The position numbers and the translations under genes were made by a program. The notes under the pieces are model-generated. The model ran no database searches and was not told the DNA's origin. It saw only the letters and a list, made by a program, of their open reading frames with translations. From NCBI GenBank assembly GCA_002105175.1, contig MCGE01000034.1:1-64000 (forward strand): a stretch of 64,000 nucleotides of DNA, read 5' to 3'. This stretch comes from Absidia repens (taxonomy: Eukaryota > Mucoromycota > Mucoromycetes > Mucorales > Cunninghamellaceae). Position 1 is the stretch's first letter; the number at the start of each line of letters is the position of its first letter. This document shows, piece by piece, positions 58,386-64,000 of the stretch.

Positions 58386-59045
58386 TAAAAAGGCATATTT
58401 TATTCAAGCATACTAAAACTAAAGAAGAGAGGTTCATTGTAACAAGGGATCTGGTGGAAGAATCTAATGAGGGTTGTACGATGGAGGCTAACAAGGAAAC
58501 TAATGGGAGTTCAGAAGAATGGTCGACACCAATCTAAAGGCGCTACAGCAAAACGGTATTAATATAGTATACTACACAAGGAATAATAAAGACTAAAGGG
58601 ATAACTGTTATTGAAGTGCAGCAACGGTCTCCCCTAATCGAAATTATGATAGTATGAATTTTTTTTTTTTTTGTCCAGTACAGCACTGCACAAGCCATGA
58701 GAGAGACTAAGGGGGGTTTTTTTTTTTCATTAAATTATGTAAAAAGAGACATATTTTATTCAATATAGATAAAAACAGTGCTAAGCTAAGACGAAACTAA
58801 ACTAATGATGTGCCCAAAGAGCGCAACGATGGTGGTCCAATATCCTGAATTCAAAATGAAAGGGTCTCCCCATGCATCTTGTAATCCCTAAGCTGAAACC
58901 CATTCTAAACTAGTCCTGGTACTATTCTAAGTTTAACATACCTTCATAGCAATTGAATGATGAAGTAAAAATAATATGAAAGAAAGAGAAAGGGAGAAAA
59001 AATTAGGAAAAATATACTCCACGTGGGCGGGATTTGAAATACTTT
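58385..59045 (-). repeat. Dispersed repeat family R1, inverted copy
   Basis: On the minus strand: CACGTG in CCCGCCCACGTG (59020-59025), CTAGTTTAGAATGGG, the core (about 58855-58878, inverted) and the AATAAAATATGTCTC submodule (about 58745-58762, inverted). Its left half (58385-58480) matches the left half of the inverted copy at 10665. Confidence 0.65.
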
Positions 59046-59576
59046 CTGTGCTGTTAAATTTTTTAAAAAATGGCAGAAGAAAATAAGAAGTGATGAACAC
59101 GCTAAAAAATAAGCAGTGGGGAACATAAAAATGTAATAGTAGAAACGAAAAAAAGCAACATTTGAGATCTTTAAAAGTGAAAACACTTGATCAATCACAA
59201 TCGACCTAGAACAGTTTTTCTCACATAAAAGATGCCATTCCGTTCTTCCAAAGCTGTGAGCACGTATATATATATATATGTATATGTCACGACAAATCCA
59301 ATGGAAAAGGGGTTTTTGTGTTAAGCAGGATCAAAACAACAAGAAGATACATCTATGAAGTGACGAAGATAATATAGGGGGAATATCAATGTGGCCATTC
59401 AAAAAAGGACTATGTGATAGGGCAATTGTTTTGTTATCATATTGCTTTTTTTTATTAGTGAGGATATATATATACATAAAACATACTAAAACTACTAAAA
59501 CTAATACTAAGAGTAGAGGGGTAAAAAAGAATCAGGAAAAACAGATAGAATGAATACATGACTAAAGGATGAGGAT
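59046..59576. other. 3' flank of the coiled-coil gene
   Basis: AT-rich with a (TA)n patch (59266-59280). No gene seen. Confidence 0.5.
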
Positions 59577-60836
59577 TTAATGGGAATACTTGGGGACAAA
59601 TAAAGCGTTGTGTGGCATGCCGGGATCCAGTTTTTGTTGATTCATTGCCAGAGCCGACTTCATTTTCTTGACAAATGGCTTACAATCATTGATAATAGAG
59701 TGGGTGGATTTGGATGTGGAAGAGATCAAAGAGGGAATAGATGCCGATGAGCTTGTCGATAGAGCGGAGAGTCGTAATTTGTCCGAATTTGGTCGAGAAA
59801 CATGGCTGTCGTTGATGCCAGCAGCGCCGCCAGAGTGATTTCCCGGTAAAATCGAGTACAATTTCTTTTCAATGATCATGGATGTTCTTGTATCTTGATA
59901 ACATGATGCACAAAGCAATTGGGTGATGCGTACTTTGTCCAAGTATGGCCAAGATTCACACGTTGCATGACAGTGTGTACATTCAAATGCTACGTCCCAC
60001 GATGCATGACCCCAGTGCTGTTGTCCATACAGTTGTGTTTCTTCATAATCCACACTAATCAACCTGAGCCGTGTCCATTGATCATCCTCATCACTACCTG
60101 TATGGTCATTCGTATATCGCCATTGTTGAAGGAGTTCCAAGCAGGGTTGAATATGGTACGTATCGAATTGGCACCAAAAGGATTGCGCTTGTTTCAACTT
60201 GGCCATCAATTGTTGCTGGTGATCCAGTTGAGAGCTAAGTTTCTGTCGTTGTTCTGTCAGTGATTGTTGATGATCCAGTCCTTGGGTCCATTGCTGTTGA
60301 TGATGCTTGAGTCGATCCTTCACAAGGTCCATGGCATGATGAAGTTCCGAGAGTTGCTGTTCTGCCATATCATTCTTATCCCGCGCCCGCATGTATTTCT
60401 TTTTGTACTGCGTGTTGATCACCGGCATGTGGTAGACTTCGTGGTATTGTTTTTCCCGCATGGCTTTCTTTTCTAGCCGTTGAGCAGCATAGTTACGCAA
60501 GTGATGCAGCTGTTTTTCCATATGACTGAGTTGTTGCTCATCTCGTCGCTGACGTCGTTGGTGCCCTTGCATATGGTGGTCATGGTCAGCTAAATCATCG
60601 CCAAGCCGAGTTGCTAACTGGTCGCTGCTGTGCTGTTGTCGTCGGTACTGCGCTTGTAAGGCATCCACAGTGAGAAAAAATATACGTAGTTCCTTTTGTC
60701 GTCGTTGGACAACTCGTTGCAAGTCTTTGAGTCGTTGATATTGCCACCGGTTATCTTGATAGCCTTGCCTTGCTTGATCGATAATCCAATCAATATGTCC
60801 TAGTGTCACTTGAGGAATATGAATACTATTTTCCAT
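59577..60836 (-). CDS. Coiled-coil protein with a C-terminal zinc-type cysteine motif, 419 aa
   Basis: I do not recognise the family. A single exon from ATG 60836 to stop 59577. Residues 1-30 form a compact start (IPQVTLGHIDWIIDQARQGY). Residues 30-225 are rich in Gln, Arg, Leu and His with heptad-like spacing, suggesting a long coiled coil. Around residue 230 a more globular segment appears (FWCQFDTYHIQPCLELLQQW). Residues about 286-320 carry two CxxC-type pairs: AFECTHCHATCESWPYL, then LLCASCYQD, consistent with a small zinc ribbon. A Ser-rich linker and a basic tail (FVKKMKSALAMNQQKL) follow. No membrane segment. A scaffold or cytoskeleton-associated role is possible but unproven. It is head-to-head with the copper ATPase gene. 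Confidence 0.7.
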   Translation of the reverse strand: MENSIHIPQVTLGHIDWIIDQARQGYQDNRWQYQRLKDLQRVVQRRQKELRIFFLTVDALQAQYRRQQHSSDQLATRLGDDLADHDHHMQGHQRRQRRDEQQLSHMEKQLHHLRNYAAQRLEKKAMREKQYHEVYHMPVINTQYKKKYMRARDKNDMAEQQLSELHHAMDLVKDRLKHHQQQWTQGLDHQQSLTEQRQKLSSQLDHQQQLMAKLKQAQSFWCQFDTYHIQPCLELLQQWRYTNDHTGSDEDDQWTRLRLISVDYEETQLYGQQHWGHASWDVAFECTHCHATCESWPYLDKVRITQLLCASCYQDTRTSMIIEKKLYSILPGNHSGGAAGINDSHVSRPNSDKLRLSALSTSSSASIPSLISSTSKSTHSIINDCKPFVKKMKSALAMNQQKLDPGMPHNALFVPKYSH

Positions 60837-61778
60837 AAGAAGAAGGAAAAGAAGAAGAAGAAAAAAAGTGAATAAACGGTAAAAAGGAGAAAGAAAGAGA
60901 TAAAAAAAAGCTATTTATTCACTTACGACACCGGGAAGATATTGCTTTTCAGTCAGGATTGTATTTGAGTGGCTACAACAGCAAGACCAGGAGGTTGTTT
61001 TTTTTTCTTTAAAAAGAAGGAGCACAACAATCGCCGAAAAGGTGGCAACAATAAAAAAAAAAAAAAGGCGGACTTTTTATTACCCACCTATATTTTTTTT
61101 TTGGCCTGTTCGTCTCGCAAACTATAGCATACACAGTTTTATATCATCATCATTCATAACTACTATATAATCTATTTCACCATATGATTGATCTTTATAA
61201 AGCGAGACAATGTAAAAACCAGAAAAAAAAATTGTCGATATTTTTAAATAAACCTAAAACCAGGGAGATGACCTGCCATGAATTGAAATTTAACCGTTTC
61301 TTTTGTTTTACGTCAAAAAATGAATACCCGAAAATATAAAATTTTTCCGGGAACAAGTCATCACAATAAAGTCAAAAGAGTTAAACTATTTTCTTTTGAT
61401 CGACTTCGGATGGTTCTGTTTAAAATTTTTGTTTGAGCGCTTTTGACTCGTTCAATCGTCATCAAACTCACAGTTTCAAAAGATCGTCAAAAGATGAATT
61501 CAATCCATCTCTTTTTTTTTGATCTAGATAACGGTATTGATGGTCATTCTCAGTCTTTATTGATCGTTATCAGATCCTCTGATCCTGGCGGATAAAAACC
61601 CCCGGCCCTTCTTTTTGAATAGCCGCCTTTTTTTTTTTTTTTTCCCTCCCTCTAAAGCTTTTTTTTTTTTTTTTTATATCTATCTCTTCTCCGTTTCCTT
61701 TCCTTTTCTCTTCTCTCCTCTTTTCGTTTTACCTTATCTTTATTACTATTCCCCTTTCTGTTGTATGAATATCCACTC
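60837..61778. other. Divergent promoter region, about 940 bp
   Basis: Between the coiled-coil gene and the Cu-ATPase gene. Contains purine-rich then AT-rich DNA, a GATC-rich patch (61560-61590), T runs (61627-61643, 61660-61677) and a CT-rich leader before the ATG at 61779. No recognised metal-response element. Confidence 0.5.
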
Positions 61779-64000
61779 ATGACGGATGACAATCAGCAGT
61801 TCACTTTACCTGTCGTAGGTATGACTTGCCAATCCTGCGTAAAGTCTATCACATCTGCCTTACAACAATTACCTGGTGTGATAACAGTGACCGTCAGTTT
61901 AGAAGAAGAACAAGCTATGGTAACGGCAACTCGTGGTATATTGGATCAAGCGACGATTGTTAGTACTATTGAAGACTGTGGTTTTGATGTCCCTTTGCCT
62001 TCTTCTTCTTCTACTATGGGTACTACTATTGTTTTACCCATCCTGGGAATGACTTGTCAGTCCTGTGTGAAATCGGTTACTGGTGCTGTGTCTGCTTTGC
62101 CTCAGGTAGAATCAGTTGTTGTCAGTCTGGAAAACGAAAATGCTACCATTATTTACAACGATTCCACCGACTTGACTCCTCTTTTGATCAACACCATTGA
62201 AGATTGCGGCTTTGACGTTCCCATGAATCCTACTCAGCAACAACAGCAAGCCAACATCGGCGACGATGGAGACGACCACGTGGCTATTTTTTCTGTGGAT
62301 GAACAAGATGAAACATCAGCCATGCTTAGTAATGGGAAGCCAACTGGACACCAACAACAACAACATGAAACGACGGTGAATCAATTCGAAGTACGTGGGA
62401 TGACTTGTGCCTCTTGTGTCAACAGCATCGAACGGGCGATTCAGAGCCTTGGTGGTGTGGATAGTATCAAAGTATCACTTTTGGCTGAACGTGCTACGGT
62501 AGAGCATGATGCAAAGATCATCACTGCAGGACAAATTGCCGATGCAATTGAGGAATGTGGATTTGAGGCAACATTAGTGGAGACATCACAAGACGACCTG
62601 GTGCAACTGCAAGTGTTTGGTATGACATGTGCTTCGTGTGTACACAGTATTGAACGAACGGTCGGCAAACTCGACGGTGTGGTGTCGATTTCGGTGAACC
62701 TGATGACGGAAACTGCGAAAGTGGAATTCAATGATGATGTGGTGGGTGTTCGTACGATTGTGGAAACGATCGAAAGTCTGGGATTCAATGCACTGGTGAT
62801 GGCCGACACAGCAAAAAACGCTCAACTGGAAAGTTTATCCAAGGTGCGCGAAATCAAAGAATGGCGACAAGCGCTGGTGTACAGTCTGGTCTTTTCCGTG
62901 CCGGTGTTTGTGATTGCCATGGTCCTTCCTCAATTCACATGGGCTCAACCGTTGGTCCATCTGACGCTGATGCCGGGGCTTTACTTGACGGATCTCTTGC
63001 AACTGTTTCTCACCATCCCTGCGCAATTCATCGTGGGTCGCCGCTTCCTTGTCTCTGCTTATCGCTCGCTCTGTCACAAGTCGCCCACCATGGATGTCTT
63101 GGTATCCTTATCCACCTTGGCGGCCTTCTTTTTCTCGGTCTTCTCCATGCTGCGTGCCGTGTGTACCCAATCTTCTTCCAAACCATCCGTGTTTTTTGAT
63201 ACGTCCAGTATGCTGATTTCTTTTATTCTCATGGGTCGTTATCTTGAAAACAAGGCCAAGGGGCAATCATCCACGGCGCTTTCGAAGCTTATGTCCCTGA
63301 CCCCTTCGACGGCATGCATGCTACAGCTCGATCCGGTGACCAACGCAGTCGTGGGCGAAAAGCGAATTCCATCTGAACTCATCCAACATGGCGATCTTTT
63401 GAAAATTGTACCTGGTGACAAGATTCCAACCGATGGTCTGGTCAAGTCTGGTGTCTCTTCTGTGGATGAAAGTATGGTGACCGGTGAAGTGGATGCTGTG
63501 AACAAGAAGCCTGGGAATACGGTAATTGGTGGTACGGTGAATGGACTTGGTACATTTACAATGGAAGCGACTCGTGTTGGGTCTGATACTGCCTTGAGTC
63601 AGATTGTACGACTGGTGGAAGATGCTCAGGTCAGCAAGGCTCCGATCCAAGGATTTACCGATGTGGTAGCGGGCTACTTTGTCCCATGTGTGATTGCTCT
63701 TGGTTTTGGTACGCTGGTGATTTGGACGGCTTTGGTGGCGTTCTTGGGTGTGGACCATATGCCTGCGATGCTGCGCATGGAAATCACGCAAGAAGGAAAT
63801 GGGAACTGGTTCTTTGTCTGTCTCAAAATGTGCATCAGCGTCATCATTGTTGCCTGTCCTTGTGCTTTGGGTCTGGCAACGCCTACGGCTGTCATGGTGG
63901 GAACTGGTCTTGGTGCTGAAAACGGTGTCTTATTCAAAGGTGGTTTGGTTTTGGAAAAGGGACAAAAGGTGAACAAGGTTGTTTTTGATAAAACTGGTAC
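61779..64000 (+). CDS. CCC2: Cu+-transporting P1B-type ATPase (Ccc2/ATP7-like), 3'-truncated
   Basis: Pumps cytosolic Cu+ into the late secretory pathway to load multicopper oxidases such as the ferroxidase of high-affinity iron uptake. The visible 740 residues form one open exon cut by the right edge just after the phosphorylation site. Four N-terminal heavy-metal-associated domains each carry a GMTCxxC site: GMTCQSC at residues 14-20 and again near 95, GMTCASC near 210 and 288. Membrane helices start around residue 365 (LVYSLVFSVPVFVIAMVLP). Then come the actuator TGE (DESMVTGEVDAV), the ion-site ACPCALGLATPT helix, and the catalytic DKTGT as the last visible residues. The ATP-binding domain and final helices are outside the window. 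Yeast Ccc2 has two HMA domains, so four is on the high side for fungi. Confidence 0.93.
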   Translation, partial: MTDDNQQFTLPVVGMTCQSCVKSITSALQQLPGVITVTVSLEEEQAMVTATRGILDQATIVSTIEDCGFDVPLPSSSSTMGTTIVLPILGMTCQSCVKSVTGAVSALPQVESVVVSLENENATIIYNDSTDLTPLLINTIEDCGFDVPMNPTQQQQQANIGDDGDDHVAIFSVDEQDETSAMLSNGKPTGHQQQQHETTVNQFEVRGMTCASCVNSIERAIQSLGGVDSIKVSLLAERATVEHDAKIITAGQIADAIEECGFEATLVETSQDDLVQLQVFGMTCASCVHSIERTVGKLDGVVSISVNLMTETAKVEFNDDVVGVRTIVETIESLGFNALVMADTAKNAQLESLSKVREIKEWRQALVYSLVFSVPVFVIAMVLPQFTWAQPLVHLTLMPGLYLTDLLQLFLTIPAQFIVGRRFLVSAYRSLCHKSPTMDVLVSLSTLAAFFFSVFSMLRAVCTQSSSKPSVFFDTSSMLISFILMGRYLENKAKGQSSTALSKLMSLTPSTACMLQLDPVTNAVVGEKRIPSELIQHGDLLKIVPGDKIPTDGLVKSGVSSVDESMVTGEVDAVNKKPGNTVIGGTVNGLGTFTMEATRVGSDTALSQIVRLVEDAQVSKAPIQGFTDVVAGYFVPCVIALGFGTLVIWTALVAFLGVDHMPAMLRMEITQEGNGNWFFVCLKMCISVIIVACPCALGLATPTAVMVGTGLGAENGVLFKGGLVLEKGQKVNKVVFDKTG

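Overview
This 64-kb window is nuclear DNA of a filamentous fungus. Almost every gene is split by short introns (mostly 55-95 nt) with GTAAG-type donors and TAG/CAG acceptors. Intergenic DNA is AT-rich and full of long A or T runs. The gene set (mitochondrial ribosomal proteins, RNase P Pop7, TFIIH Tfb1, a heterotrimeric G-alpha, Csf1, Apc13, eL6) is eukaryotic, and the overall look is most like an early-diverging zygosporic fungus (Mucoromycota, Mucorales-like). The lineage call is an inference; no species could be assigned. No tRNA, rRNA, CRISPR array or recognisable transposase was found.

Layout, left to right: a 5'-truncated sugar transporter (+); an orphan 318-aa protein (+); mitoribosomal mL45-like (-) and POP7 (-) in tandem; a divergently transcribed single-pass membrane glycoprotein (+); about 4 kb of repeat-rich DNA; a MYND-finger protein (+); mitoribosomal bL31m (+); a 12.4-kb CSF1/BLTP1-type lipid-transfer gene (+, 20 exons, 3630 aa); repeats; TFB1 (+, 12 exons); a 600-bp minisatellite and more repeats; an STK32/YANK-type kinase (-) divergent from a G-alpha subunit (+); a DinB-fold protein (+); a cyclic-nucleotide phosphodiesterase with an N-terminal receiver domain (+); repeats; eL6 (-) divergent from APC13 (+); about 3.5 kb without genes; a Myb/SANT protein (+); a broken V-ATPase-accessory-like gene (-) divergent from mitoribosomal mL46 (+); repeats; a coiled-coil zinc-motif protein (-) divergent from a Cu+-transporting P-type ATPase (+), which runs off the right end.

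Functional links: three genes serve the mitochondrial large ribosomal subunit (mL45-like, bL31m, mL46). The kinase, the G-alpha and the receiver-PDE lie within 11 kb and could all belong to cAMP/G-protein signalling, but the window does not show co-regulation. The Cu-ATPase, the Csf1-like protein and the V-ATPase-accessory relic are endomembrane proteins.

Most unusual items: (1) the receiver-domain/PDE fusion, an architecture known from Dictyostelium RegA, here with the phospho-acceptor Asp and the Lys kept but the acidic pair missing; (2) a dispersed non-coding repeat family with at least eight copies in both orientations, marked by a CACGTG box and a conserved GGGGAAACCCTTTCATTTTGGAT core, partly joined to a second repeat module; (3) a 12/13-bp minisatellite just downstream of TFB1 that leaves several frames open; (4) a V-ATPase-accessory-like gene that is recognisable end to end but carries about five separate lesions. 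Coordinates of spliced genes were worked out by eye from splice signals and frame continuity; all multi-exon models close in frame, with one non-canonical junction in TFB1.
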